Assembly: GCF_035222485.1 (NCBI RefSeq)
Contig: NC_085925.1
Location: 3,162,001-3,226,000 of the forward strand
Source: Podospora pseudoanserina
Taxonomy: Eukaryota > Ascomycota > Sordariomycetes > Sordariales > Podosporaceae
Reading direction: 5' to 3'
DNA: 64,000 bases
In this document: positions 34,735 to 46,593 of the stretch, piece by piece
Numbering within the stretch: the stretch's first letter is position 1
How the letters are laid out: each line of letters starts with the position of its first letter
Notes under the pieces: generated by a model
What the model was told of the DNA's origin: nothing
Seen by the model: only the letters and a program-made list of their open reading frames with translations
Database searches by the model: none
Translations under genes and position numbers: made by a program

Positions 34735-35964
34735 TCAACCACCCCCCTCTAAGCGAGACCCAAAGAGGCAAGACATTTCCTTCGAGGAGAAAGAACAACT
34801 TTTGCTGGTCCACGCGCCTGGTCCAAAAGTTAGGGTCGTACAGAACGTAATCTTGTCTGTGAAAAGAAGGCGCACTGCAGTCTGACAACTTCCCATCATC
34901 GGTTTTGAAGGAACACCAACCCAGTCGAAAGTCACCCTTTCATGGCTGAATTGAAGCTTCTGTCTCGGATGGAACAGTCCCTCGTCTTGACATCTATCCG
35001 CAGTCGCCGACAGATTACAATACGACCTGGAGTAGATGTCAGCTATGGTTACGGACTCCGCCTCCCAATCTTGCTTGCTGTCTTGGATGATGCAAAGAGA
35101 GTCAATCCAGATATACTCTACCCCAAGGCGCCGAGTGTACACGATAGCATCTTGAAAGACCTTGGACAAAGAATCGACATCGATCCTTGTTTTGAGGCTA
35201 CTCAGGTTGTCTTCCTTCAACTGGGTGTAGACGGAAGCATTTGCTGGCCATCGATGGCTCAGCGTGAGATAGGGCCCAGTGAGTGTTGCCTCCACCGTTT
35301 CAACAAGCCTAACAGACCCGGGATGCACGGAAATCAACCGCGAGGGATACCACTGTTGTGTTTGTAATCCCGATCTCGGTGGGCTGCATGTATCGTGATC
35401 CTGACCGCACAGCTCGAGCCATTGACTGACTTTAGAAACAGTTGCATCCTGTAACCAATCGCACATGTCGATCTTGGGTGCCTCAAAGACTGATGGCTCC
35501 TTCCATTTGACATTTCCTGGCTTGTGGTCAGCTTGAATTTGATGTTCGTCATCAGAACCTGGGATTGCAAGACACATAAATTAACGATGCACACCTTCGA
35601 CTGATTGAATCGGCCACTGGACAAGCTGACGAATCTCGCTTTCGCGCCCAGGATATTTCACTTCGCAGTCCCAGGTAACCGTCAAGTACCGATACTTTGG
35701 TCGATCTGGCGTTCGAATCCTATCATTCATCAACCCCATGATCTCAAACTTGTATTCCACTGCTAGAATGCCAACCAAGTGGTCGATACTGTCGATTTCG
35801 TACGCCTCTGTATCCATTCTGAAATTATCCCGCAACCCGCAGCAGATGAAGCGCTCAAGTGCCAGGGAGCTCTGGAACTCCTCGAGGGAGAATGCATGCC
35901 TGATTCTTTCGTCGAGTCTGGGGGCTCGCCCGTAAAAGATCCTGCAACATGTTGGGCAAAGCAT
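34735..35964 (-). pseudogene. HET-domain protein (HET-3), degenerate
   Basis: Minus strand. The N-terminal part 'LCPTCCRIFYGR' (35964-35581) and HET part (35577-34735) are in the same frame, separated by one TAA at 35581-35583. A 36-nt GTGTGC...CCCAG segment (35559-35594) could be an unusually short intron removing the stop; otherwise it is a RIP-type CAA to TAA mutation. HET motifs: 'YLTLSHRWP', 'GVEYIWIDSLCIIQDSKQDW' and a weak third block ('GPGAWTSKSC'). It ends at 'LEGGG', lacking the normal C-terminal region. It lies tail-to-tail with HET-2 across the AT-rich block and diverges from the kinase gene. Confidence 0.7.
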
Positions 35965-36330
35965 GGTGGATTGGGTAAGTACGGAGGGGTCAGGACGTTA
36001 TCTGCGCTGCCTGGTAGAAGTATCGCCATAAGCCGATAAGCACTTCGAAGCCACGGAGGAGATTGGGGCGCGCACTTGGCCCCCTTGCGAATGTGGCGGT
36101 GGCACAGCAGCGGTGCTTCACCTAGCTGGGCGGTTATTCTTGGCGCCTGGGACGAATCACCTTGTGAGCCAGCCAGGCTTGAGTGCCTCTGCTGGACGAA
36201 CACAATCTAATCGAGCACAACTCTCACACCTCACGATCCCAAACAAACACGACCGGAACCCGAAGAGCAAGAGCAGTCGGGCAGTACAGACCACCCCCCC
36301 GCGCCCCGGCACCTCAGATCTCCCTTCACC
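35965..36330. promoter_or_regulatory. Divergent intergenic region, HET-3/kinase
   Basis: 366 bp separating oppositely oriented genes, so it should hold both promoters. No defined element recognised. Confidence 0.35.
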
Positions 36331-39300
36331 ATGGAATGGTATTACCGTCTTGTGATGGGTCAACGGAGTGCCTGCGTGAGAAACGAGCATGTGGAACTAC
36401 TGTTGTCTTGCGCACTTCCAGAGATCGATCCGGAGAAGCTGGAATTCAAAAACTTTGAGGAGATATTGCCGAGACTCTTTTTCTCCAAGCAGAAGATCAC
36501 CAAGAAATTCGGCGATGGCCCTGTCCTTGAACGGCTCTTGCAGTGCGGTTGTAGCGACTGCAAGGCCCTGCGCACAACAAATCCACAAACCATCCGTGAC
36601 GAAATGTTGGGCTCACCAAAAGGCTCAGTTCTGCTCTTAGCACTGGTGTTTCTGATATATCTCGACAGGCTTCACTACATCTATCCCTTGATCTCCTTGG
36701 GCTCGAGGACAAACGACAGTCTACAGAGTATCATCGGGCACCTTAGTCCGGACAGTGACGGGATGAGAGGGCTCATCATGAAGAAGAAAGATTTGGACCT
36801 TATCGATAAACCTGAGAAGGATCTGAGTGCAGAACTTCGAGCGGAAAAAAGAGAAAAGACAAGGCAGTGGGCGCGGTTAGACAAAACATTCAAGGCCATG
36901 CGCGACGAAGTGTCTTATATGTTTGAGCCTGTGATTATCCGGTTGTTGAATCAGAAGGACTCGTATCCGTGGTACCTTGACCACTCTCGGTTTCCTTTTC
37001 TAGACGCCGAAGATCGAGTGCCTCAAGGGTCATTTGGCACTGTCACCAAATTTCGTATTCCGTCAGAATATCTCGACGAATCCATCAAGGGTTTTATGGA
37101 GAGTCGATATCGAGGTTCGAGGGATGAGAAAACCGGAGAGGTACGTGTCCATACATCCGTTCGAAAGAACTTCTTGCGAGCACATGATATTCATGCATGG
37201 CGCTGACACACTCTAGTATCTTTTCGTTCGAAAGTCCTTGGTGCTTCAGAAGGATGAGATGCCACACAACCCGAGCACTGGCAGTAACGAAAGCACGATA
37301 GCCCGTCTAGCCTCCATGATAAACGGGGACGCGGCAGACAACATCATCAGCCTTCTCTCCCTATATACTTGGAGGAGAAGCCTGTATTTCATCTTTCCAT
37401 GCCTGAAAACGGACTTATACCATCTACTTCGCCAAACGACCCTCCCCGGGGACCAAACTAAGCCCACGAAGCTACGGTCAAACGAGGAACTACCAAAGCA
37501 TTGGCTGTGGAAACAAATGATTGGCGTTGCTCATGCACTCAGCGCCATTCACACGAATATGGAGCACCCCCATGGGGAGGTCGAGGGATACATCATCGCC
37601 TCGCACTTTGATCTTAAGCCAGCAAATATCCTGGTCACCAGTCAGGGTGTGCTTAAAATCACAGACTTTGGAGAATCGGTTATAAGCGTGACCAAAAGCC
37701 TTAAAAACTTGTCAACGCCTTTCAGACCAGGTGACCCCAAGTACGCTGCTCCAGAGTCCAGGCCCTCGGAAGTAGAGCTTGCGAGGGCTTATGGGGCTAG
37801 AGAGGACAGTTTTCAGGTCTTACTAAATTACGACGTCTGGGCGCTAGCTTGCGTCATGACAGAGGTGCTTGTCGTGTTGTTGGATACCGAGGAGCGCCCG
37901 GCAGGGACAGCTATCGACAGATTCCATGCCAAGCTCGAGAAAGAATCTCGGGTCGAAGAAACGCGAGGCACATTTCTCGAGGGACGCCATGAGCTCAAGC
38001 CCTATGTCCGCAAGGTACTGGAAGACTTTCCAAAACTCCCGCGCTTTGCCCACGATGGTCCGCAGAAATGTTATATGCAGAGTATCTCCAATTTGCTCCT
38101 CAGGATGTTCAGCACCGACAGCAGCAAGCGGCCGTTTTCAGCTCATGTCCTCGAGGAATTGACACAGGCAGAGAAAATCTACTGGCAAAATGTTGGGAAT
38201 CATCGCGACCCACTTGCCTGGGATGTCAGTCAGGCACGCTTGACGCATGGCGGCCATTCTGAATTCCAAGAAGTTGGCTGGGGTCAATCAGGCTCTTTTT
38301 TCTCTTTCCTTCATATGTTCGTTATTCTCTCCTTTATTCGTGTATCGATAGGTAAACGCTGACATGTCGCAGGGATGGCGTGACCTTGAAGGTGATCGAT
38401 CAAGATGGAAGGGTAACAGCTGGAGACCATTCTCAGGGAGCTGAATGTCGATTCCAGCTCTATTATCGAGCCTCCGCTTTGGTGGAGGAACAATCAGAAC
38501 CGGAACCCATATCCCTCTCGAAGACTGGGAGTTCATCAGGGAGTAGACGATCGAATTTCAACCCTTTCAAACCCAAGAATGCCGAACAAAAGCCCAAGCC
38601 GAAACTGGTCCAGCGACCGTCAAAGTTCATCCTGAAATGGGGAGTTATTTCGCAAGAGAGCAACCATCGAAGTCCTATTAAGGAGACACACAGTCAGTGC
38701 AGTTGATCAACCCGTTTAACCGACACCGGAGTGTAATTGCTAACACTTTTCTCTCTGTGCCGGATAGTTATCCCATCTCAATGGTCCTTTACCCCGAGGT
38801 ACATTTTAAACCCTGAGTTGGACCTGGGATTCATCCTCTTCAAGGATTCTGCGAACGGTGTTGATAATATTCTGCACTTTGAATTCGACACACTGGAAAG
38901 TACGTGCTAGAAACGATACCCTGGTTGGAAGCGATGGGCCTGTATGAGTATGACTGACGTTTGCATTTAGAAGTTCGAAGCTTCCAGGCTGCCCTCCTCC
39001 GTTACACAGTCCAGGGCGATATGTAAGTTTGGCATCGTCTCCCATAGTCAAGCGTTGCTGTTCACCATGTGCGGAGGACATCCTGAACTAACCCACCCAT
39101 CATCAACAGACTGCAAGCTAAAACGGTCAACTATACCAAGTTGTTTGGAAAGCCCACACCGTTGTTCCCGGATGGCGGTGAGCCAATGATCCAAGTTTGG
39201 GCAAAGGACAGCCCACCTTTTCTTACAGTGGACAAAGCTGGTAGGCCACAATCGGAGGGACCTATCGAAAACACTCAGCCACGCCAGTTGGATAAAACAT

Positions 39301-39815
39301 CACCTCCGAAGGCGCTGGTTTTCTTCGAAAAGCGTAGCGATATGCAGTTTGCTCTACATCGTACGAAACCTTCTTGACAGCCCCCCGGCATATTAGATAC
39401 AAGCTGATGGTTGTTCACAGTTACCGCTCAGGTCACCAACAAACTATTCAACGACTCTAGACAGCTGCGGGGCATTGTTTGCACGCGGGGGCCGTCGCGT
39501 GACCATTTTCCCCTCATATGCATCCCGTCCGGCAATCGAAGGCCAAAGCAGAATTTTGATGAGCTTTTGTGGAAGTCCAGTATGCCGCTCATTCAGGGGC
39601 TCTTGGAACCAGATGTCAGCCAGGACGATGTCGATAAGAAACGGGTGGTTCTCAAGCTGAAGGAGATGGAACTGATAATGGAAACCCAGGTTGGTGAGTA
39701 CTTATGGAGATGCCTGAAGTTGGTAGCTGGATATTGGTTCCAATGATACTAATACGATTGCGGAGTAGGCTATAAGACGATCAAGAGCCATGTCCAAGGG
39801 GCGTGGGAGAAATAA
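36331..39815 (+). CDS. Protein kinase with large unrecognised C-terminal domain
   Basis: Eight exons join in frame: 36331-37140, 37217-38316, 38373-38692, 38768-38899, 38971-39022, 39110-39360, 39421-39693, 39769-39815. They give 994 residues. The N-terminal ~230 residues are helical and charged, with 'CGCSDC'. The kinase domain follows: Gly-loop 'GSFGTV', beta-3 Lys in 'VRKSL', catalytic 'HFDLKPANIL' (HFD instead of HRD), 'DFG', and 'YAAPE'. All main catalytic residues are present, so activity is plausible. After the kinase (about residue 640 on) comes a conserved-looking domain: 'CRFQLYYRASALVEEQSEPE', 'WSFTPRYILNPELDLGF', 'AKTVNYTKLFGKP', 'FFEKRSDMQFALHR', 'RGIVCTRGPSRDHFPLICIP'. I do not recognise it. 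The ligand or substrate is unknown. The position between HET-3 and a CorA-like gene suggests self/non-self signalling, an inference only. Confidence 0.8.
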
Positions 39816-39931
39816 GGACTGAGATAACTGTGATGACCTAGCCACCAAAGGCAGATACAGCTGTTGCTACACGGGGACGAGTTACTAATTCTTGTTATGA
39901 TCGTGAATGGATACATGAATGTAAATTGCTG

Positions 39932-41572
39932 TTATGGAGCCCCCACTGGACCTTTCTGTCCGTGATGACTTGCCTTGCGCAATTCTATCACAATATAGAA
40001 CCCCATAGTCAGAGCCACGAGGGGAATCGCCAACGCGGCGTAGAGCTGTAGGTCTTGTGCCGCTCTCCATATCCTAGCGTTGTCCGGATCTGTCGTTACG
40101 TAGCCCATCTGCAGGAAGTCGGCGACGAATGACGCCGGCACGAACACCAGAGCAAGCACAGTGAGCGTTTTTACCACGCTTGTCTCACGACCAGCCTGCT
40201 CTGAGAGGTTTGCAAGGGCGGCCGTGTTGCCGCCCAGCTGTTCCGTGTGGTTTTTGTTGATCTCGCTGTTTCGCAACGCCACGGTGTCTCGAAGCTGGTT
40301 CGCTAGGGAGGTGGCTCGCTCGAGGACGGCTGAGCTATTTTTGAGGGCGAATTTGTGCTCTTGTTTGAACTGGTGGAGGCTGCGAAGAAAGGGTAATAAG
40401 TCGTCGGGGTAAATGTAGCTGCCTTTGTTGAACATTTCCACCCGGTTGATCAGGCAGTCAACTGTGTCGATGTTTAAGCTAATCATGGTGGACACTCGAC
40501 GTAGACTGTCTGTCAGACGCTGGAGATGTTTCATGTCCTGGGCTACTGTGGCTGGCGAGTCAAACATGTTGAAGTCTTGGGGGATTACACCGGATGCTAT
40601 GAGACGGTGAAACTTGAGGGTGTATACAATGTTAATTTTTTGAGCCAATGACTCAAAAGGGTGGGCTGGTGAGGTTGAGGATGTAAGGTACATACGATTT
40701 CACTGACCTCACTGTCAAGACTGTTGGTCATTTGTCGCCAGCCGTCGTCGACCTCCCCGAGAACGAGCGAGTGTAGCCTTGTCCAGTCTCGGCTGAAGTT
40801 CTGTACTTCCTCGCGGGGTGCTGACAGAGCCTCTTTAAGCGCGAGCTTCATGTTATCTGATAGCCTGACGAGAATGTGCGAGCTTTCTCTCGTGTTCAAG
40901 CAGGTCTGTTGATAAATGAGTGCGTGCCGGATCGCCCATGCGTCTACTTTTGTGTCTTCGTTTCGTTTCGAGGCAGCGTACTTGAGTAGATAGCACATCT
41001 CTGGACAAGTCCGAGGTCAGTGACATGCTGGACGCTTGCTGTCCTAGGTATACATACCCAGCTTGTTCACTGAGCTGTTGTTACTGTCTTCGTACTCGAC
41101 ACAGTCAAACCCAGCAAACGCTTCGTCTTTGTTAAAGTATTTCTTCCCAAACGCGTTCAGATAGCGACAGATCTCTGGGAAGACATTCCATGACTCTAAA
41201 AGGTGAAGCATTTGTCGGTGGGGTATCAGGAGAGGCGACCTGCCGATGAGAGGGTGTAAAAGCCTGTATTTTACACAGTTAACACTCAACTCCAGCTATG
41301 AAGCTACCCGGGAACAGTTATATGTGGACATACACGTATTGGCAATGGACCTTGGCATCATCCTCGCCTTGTTCACAGTTTTGTTGCTTGTCGAGGTATG
41401 CTGTCACGTCTTCTCCACTCTCTAGCATGGGTGTTGCTTGTGGCCCTTCACTCGACGTTGTGAGTAAGAGGGAATGCGAGATATTTTCTTGTAGGCTGTC
41501 ACTGACCTGTTTGGTTGACGGAGATGAACTGAACTTCGACTTCACCGGGAAGGTCACGAGAGAATGTCTCAT
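39932..41572 (-). CDS. CorA-like Mg2+ transporter family membrane protein
   Basis: Four exons on the minus strand (41572-41336, 41295-41058, 41000-40696, 40612-39932) give about 486 residues in a continuous frame. Two transmembrane segments lie at the C-terminus: 'LTVLALVFVPASFVADFL' and 'LQLYAALAIPLVALTMGFYI', the CorA topology. The canonical GMN after TM1 is replaced by 'LQMGYV', as in many fungal CorA-like proteins, so ion selectivity is uncertain. The long cytoplasmic part has the family's 'SWNVFPEICRYLNAFGKK', 'WAIRHALIYQQ' and 'HLQRLTDSLRR' helices. The 5' exons are less certain: ATG 41572 was chosen because a stop lies just upstream in frame. It converges on the kinase gene with 116 bp between stops. 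Confidence 0.7.
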
Positions 41573-42981
41573 TGCAATGCGGCTCTAGTGTGCGACGGAC
41601 ATAACCAATGCGGCTTGCGTGGGTGCATCTTCTCCCAGCTGCTAGCCAGGGGCGGGTTGACATGGTGAATAACGTGATCAGAGATACCAAATGGAGGTGG
41701 AATATAGAGAGATTGAAGCAACATGCAATGAAAGGTTTCCTGTCGCATGGAGCATCGGAATGCTACTTGTGTATGTAGGTAGATAAGTACATGCGAGTGC
41801 GCAAATCTCGAGATATATAGCTATGCATCACCCCCGCATTCCTTTCAGTATGTGTGTGCCGTGGTGAGGCAAATTGACAGTGCCTATCATTCAGCCCGTG
41901 TTTGAGCATGGAAAGTCGCGGCTTACAGACTCGGTGACAGATCGGGCAGCTGGTGAAGACTTCGGGGGTTGAAACGCTAAAAGGTCAGGGAAATGGCGAT
42001 TGTCTTGGGGGCCGAGCGCTTTTCGAGCTCTTGCTGCTCTTCCTGTTAAGATCTGGGATTAGCAGCCCAAAAGTGCAAAAATACCGGGAAAACCTGGGCT
42101 GTTAGGCATACCTTGGTAATTTCCCTTGGTGCAGTGACCACCCAGAAACTGTTGCCGCCTTGCACATCGGGCTGTTTCGAGAGAAGGCAAGGTCCGTCAG
42201 AACAAAAGCCATGGGCGGTTCTGCACTGGCGAGACGTACCTTGTATGACCACGTGGTTCTTTCACCAACTGTTTTTGCACCAAAGGTTTGCCTTAGCCAC
42301 TTCTCAAGTACCCAAAGGCTTACTGCGTATGTGAGCGGCGTCTGAACTGACATGGTGAGTAGGTCCCAGCTAGTTCACCAAACGTTACAGAGACAAGTCA
42401 AGGAGCGGTTTTGTCCATCTGTTGAAGCATGAAGCATGGATTAATCATTGTCAAAGATTATGTATACTGACCATCTTGGAGGGGCCTGCTTCGATTGCCA
42501 GCTGAACAGTGGTGACATACTGGATGCCTTGCCACTAATCACGCCCAGCTTCACCAGTGGACGCCACATCAGCAGGCAATTGATAATTCGCCTGATTTTC
42601 CACCCGACAGCTGCAGGTGTGCGGCGGCATATGGCCTAACATGGCTTAGCCCTGCTCCCAAGACGACAACACGGCCAGAATTTTGCAGATTTCCACACAG
42701 ACTGGGCGCCAAAGCCCACCATCCCCTGATAAGCACTTGTGATGGCTTCCAGGCTGTGCATAATTTCCACGCGAAGCCAAATTTCAATTTCCAAAACGGG
42801 GAGAAACCATCAAGGCTGGACTCTGCGGCTTCTCACTGGCTGACGGCTGTTGCCCCTATAACTTGGAGGATAACAAGACGTTGATGCTTGTCAGTCGCCA
42901 GGCTCAAAAATGTATAAGCCGATCCCCTTCTTCCGCCCTGCATAATATGTGACCTGCAAGATCGGCTATACCAATGTCAAT
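41573..42981. other. Intergenic, 1.4 kb
   Basis: No supported gene. It includes the upstream region of the permease gene, with a possible TATAA at about 42912. Confidence 0.45.
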
Positions 42982-45792
42982 ATGTCTAACAGCATTGCAA
43001 TGCGGGACATGGGCCCTGTGCGTCCACTCGCGGAGGACGTTAACCCACTAGAAGCCCAAGCCTCGTTTCCAGGTGCATCGACACAGGCTCCAAATCATAT
43101 GGATAACGACTCAAATCGACCCTCGGCTACAGAACTCGGAGGGTCACAATCAGAGCCTCCGGGAGATACGCGACACAACAGTCATCACGAAATCCATGGT
43201 GACCATGACGATGATAACGATCATGAGGACCGCGAGAGGCGACGCCGGGCAGCGGGACCGTTCAAGAATCCCCGCGTCAATACCGAGACAAGCATTTCGG
43301 AAGAAAGGGGGACCGGGCCACTGGGCGTGTTCGACATATTCGCATTCATTGCAAACAAGATGATTGGAACGGGGATTTACACAGCTCCTGCATCTGTTTT
43401 CTTGCTTACGGGGAGGAAGAACCTAACACTGGGTCTCTTTGGAGTTGGGTTCTTTTACTCACTGATCAGGTTTGTACAACCATTCTTGCCTGTGATGGAG
43501 GTAGCTAACGGAAAATCTAGCACATTTCTCTACCTTGATTTTGCTGCCGCGTTTCCATACACTGGCGGTGAATTGGTTTATGTGAGACTCGCTTCTCAAT
43601 GATTTTGATAGCTGATCCATCTTCTCTCATGCTTACACTTTCCTTCAGATCAGTGAGATGACGGCCTATTCCGGAATACGAGAATCATCACCGACACAAG
43701 GGCAAGTTGACAAGACCCCGAGCCCTCCCCGATGGCGCAAGACGAAAAGGATATTTGGAGATGGACTCCTGGCCTATGTCGCCTATTCCATCTTATTCGT
43801 CGCATTCTTCAACTCCGGAACCAACGGTATGCAAACTGGACGTCTGGTCCTACTTTGGGTCAATGCCGGAGATGTTGACGAGAATGGCGTGACGCCCGAT
43901 GTCAACCGAGATCTTGTCCGCTTCCTTGGGATCGTGGTACTATCGGTGATATGTCTACTACAGTACTTCTCTCCATCTGCAGGCAGAAGGCTGAACCGAG
44001 GTTTTGCTGCCATCAAAATACTCACGCTTATTGCCCTCATCGGTGTCGCTGGCAACACGGCCCGAGTGAGACGTCAAAACAACGAGGGACATTCAGCCGA
44101 GTGGCAAGAGGAAAACCCAGTAACAAGCCCCTTGAGTTTCGCAAAGGCTATTCTCGCGGTCCTGTTCAGCTTTGAAGGTTGGGAAAACGCTACATTTGTG
44201 AGGCCCGTCCAAATGAGATCACTGCCAAAATGACAGAAGCTAACAGATCACTGGAGGTTGCCGGCGAGATACCCCGACATCAGCACAAGGTCCTGCAAAA
44301 AGGCTTCATCATCGCCGTAGTGGTGGTCGGTGTCTTGTATCTGGCTGTTGTTTCCGCAGTGGTAAGTCATGGCATAACTCATCCTCTGCTAAAGGCGATG
44401 ACTAACAAAGCCTCGGCCAGCTTGATGCTCTGAGTTGGGCTCAACTGAATGAACAACGGACTAACGTAAATTACGCGCCCTTGGTATGTCACCAAGTTCT
44501 TCCAACGTCCATCGCTACAGAACTAATGACTAACTCCTGCAAGCTGACGGGTAATGGCACGGCTGCGCGACGTGGCTGGGCCATAATGGCGGCTATTTCT
44601 TCTCTTGGCAGCCTAAACTCCATCATATACACATTTAGCAGGGGTAAGTGGCCTTCACCACAATCAATATCTCCTCACCATTGTCATCCAGATGGCCCTT
44701 TCGGTCAGACTAACAGGATTGCGAACAGTCAAGCAAGCCATTGGTCAAGCCGATATCCTACCCTGGTCCAAAGTCTGGAAAAAGGACGACAGCATGGACA
44801 GGGCCCGCGATGTGAGCGTACAGGAGACACGAAACCCTACCAATCCACAGCACTACATTCACAAATCGCCCCAGGGAGGGCTACTGATCCACTGGACTAT
44901 GTCGGTAGTTGTGATTGCTGGAAGCTCGGCCACAGCAAACACCATTGAGTCGATTGGCATCCCAGGTTACATACAAACCTACGTTCACGTCTTCGTTCTC
45001 TGTAAGTGAAGCCTAGGGCATTTTCGAACTGCAACAAACTACCTTGTGCTACCGATCGGGTATCTTGATATACACCCATATCAATTAGCAGTCTCTACAT
45101 TGTATCCACAAAAGAGAACGAAGAAACAGCTAACAACGCCATTCCCCACCTCAGTCACCCTAGCTCTCGTCTCCTTCCGCCTCCCCGGCCGCGAGAGAGC
45201 CCTAGCAACCCTCACGCAACAACCAATAAAAAGCATACTCCGTCCCTCCGAGCTCACAAACCCCTTCGCCAAATCCATCTGGTACCTCCTATGGCTCCTT
45301 TACATATTAATGAACCTCACCATCATCGTCGTGAACCCAGTCCCGCCTTACTCCGGCTCCGACGGCAGCAACGTCTCGTTTCCCGGCTGGGGCTTCCCCG
45401 CCATCCTCTTCAGCGTCCTCGCCTTTGCAATCTCGTACTACCTCGTCATCTTCTGTCCCCTGCCGCGGGAATATCCCCCAAATCAACCCCTCGATGCTCC
45501 CACTCCGGGTGATCAGATTCCCGCACGGTGGACACGAAACCCCTTGCACGCCGCTGGCATCAGGGCCAAGATCGAGTTTGACAAGGACTACAACGAGGCT
45601 CTGCCGCGGGTGTTTCGGTTTGGTCGTCGGTGGCGGGTGGTTTACTCGATTGAGGGCGATCGCGACGGGGAGGAATATGATTCCTCTACGACCAAGTTGT
45701 TTCTGTACTGGCTTTTTGGGGGTGATCGTCTGAAGGAGTCTCCCCCGCGAAGATTCTGGGAGTGGTTGAGGGAACGGGCGCATTTACGGTGA
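42982..45792 (+). CDS. Amino-acid permease (APC superfamily, MUP1/LAT-like)
   Basis: Eight exons (42982-43469, 43521-43581, 43649-44197, 44257-44361, 44421-44483, 44544-44643, 44729-45001, 45089-45792), every intron with a CTAAC-like branch site, give 780 residues. A ~115-residue acidic/His-rich cytoplasmic N-terminus leads to TM1 with 'ANKMIGTGIYTAPASV', the substrate-binding (I/L)GTGI motif of LAT/methionine-permease-type transporters. 'YTGGELVYISEM', 'VLFSFEGWENATFVAGEI', 'SLGSLNSIIYTFSRVKQAIG' and 'LPWSKVW' follow in family order. The protein ends with a long cytoplasmic tail. Probable plasma-membrane import of neutral or sulphur amino acids; the exact substrate cannot be read from sequence. 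ATG 42982 was chosen because the frame upstream has no other ATG. Confidence 0.88.
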
Positions 45793-46593
45793 TAAAGGGA
45801 ACGGTTGGCATGGCAACGGCTTAGGACCCACTTACCCCTGAATCTTCCCCCTGCGATTATTCATAATACGCAACACTCTAATGTAGGATTTAATAAATCA
45901 AAACGCCTGGGACTATGTGCGTTGTTAAAGAACTTTTTTTCATTATTTTTTTTTTGGAGGAGGGGGGTGTTGGATATCCGTATCTAGCTTTTGAGCTGTA
46001 TTAATAAATCAACTCTTAATAGAAAAAAGAAAGGTAAAATATTGAGTTCAACTCGACCATATACACCTCCTCCTACATCCAAAAAAACTCAGCAACATAC
46101 TTCCCTCGAGCTTACATAACATCCTTGCAATTAAGCTGTCGATAAAAAATTGCAAAAGATGAACATGACCACGCCTCGAACTGAGGACCTCATTAGAGGC
46201 AGGCACTAGTAAGAACCAACAAGATCTCTACATGGATATGAGGGATACGCTGAGTGCGAGCGACCTACGCGCTGTCAATTACACCACATGGGAGAACTCA
46301 TATTCTTGCTTGAATCTCACTTGTGGTTTGGCAGGCTATCAACCTCCTCCTGATCCTCAGCCTGTCTTAGGTTCTTCGACTCCTTTCCAACTCGTGAAAA
46401 AGGTCAACAAAACTACCAGTTGCCCCCCGATTTCCCCATGGTTCGTTCGATGTGATCTTCGACATAGCGAATCCTCCCCCGCGACTGCACTCATCGCAGT
46501 CAACCCACGAATCTCAGGGTCGGTTTCAGATCCACCAAGATGGAACGTATCCAATTCCATTCCGTTATCCAATGACCCACCACTTACCCGATC
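45793..46593. other. Intergenic between permease and NLR gene
   Basis: Nothing firm. A 134-codon + frame (46232-46636) overlaps the 3' end of the NLR gene antisense and has no recognisable features. A tRNA-like fragment near 46165-46200 lacks an acceptor stem. Confidence 0.4.

Noticed and set aside
46160-46225. Possible reverse-strand tRNA (CCTCAGTTCGAGG motif)
   Set aside because: Anticodon and T stems are incomplete and acceptor ends do not pair.
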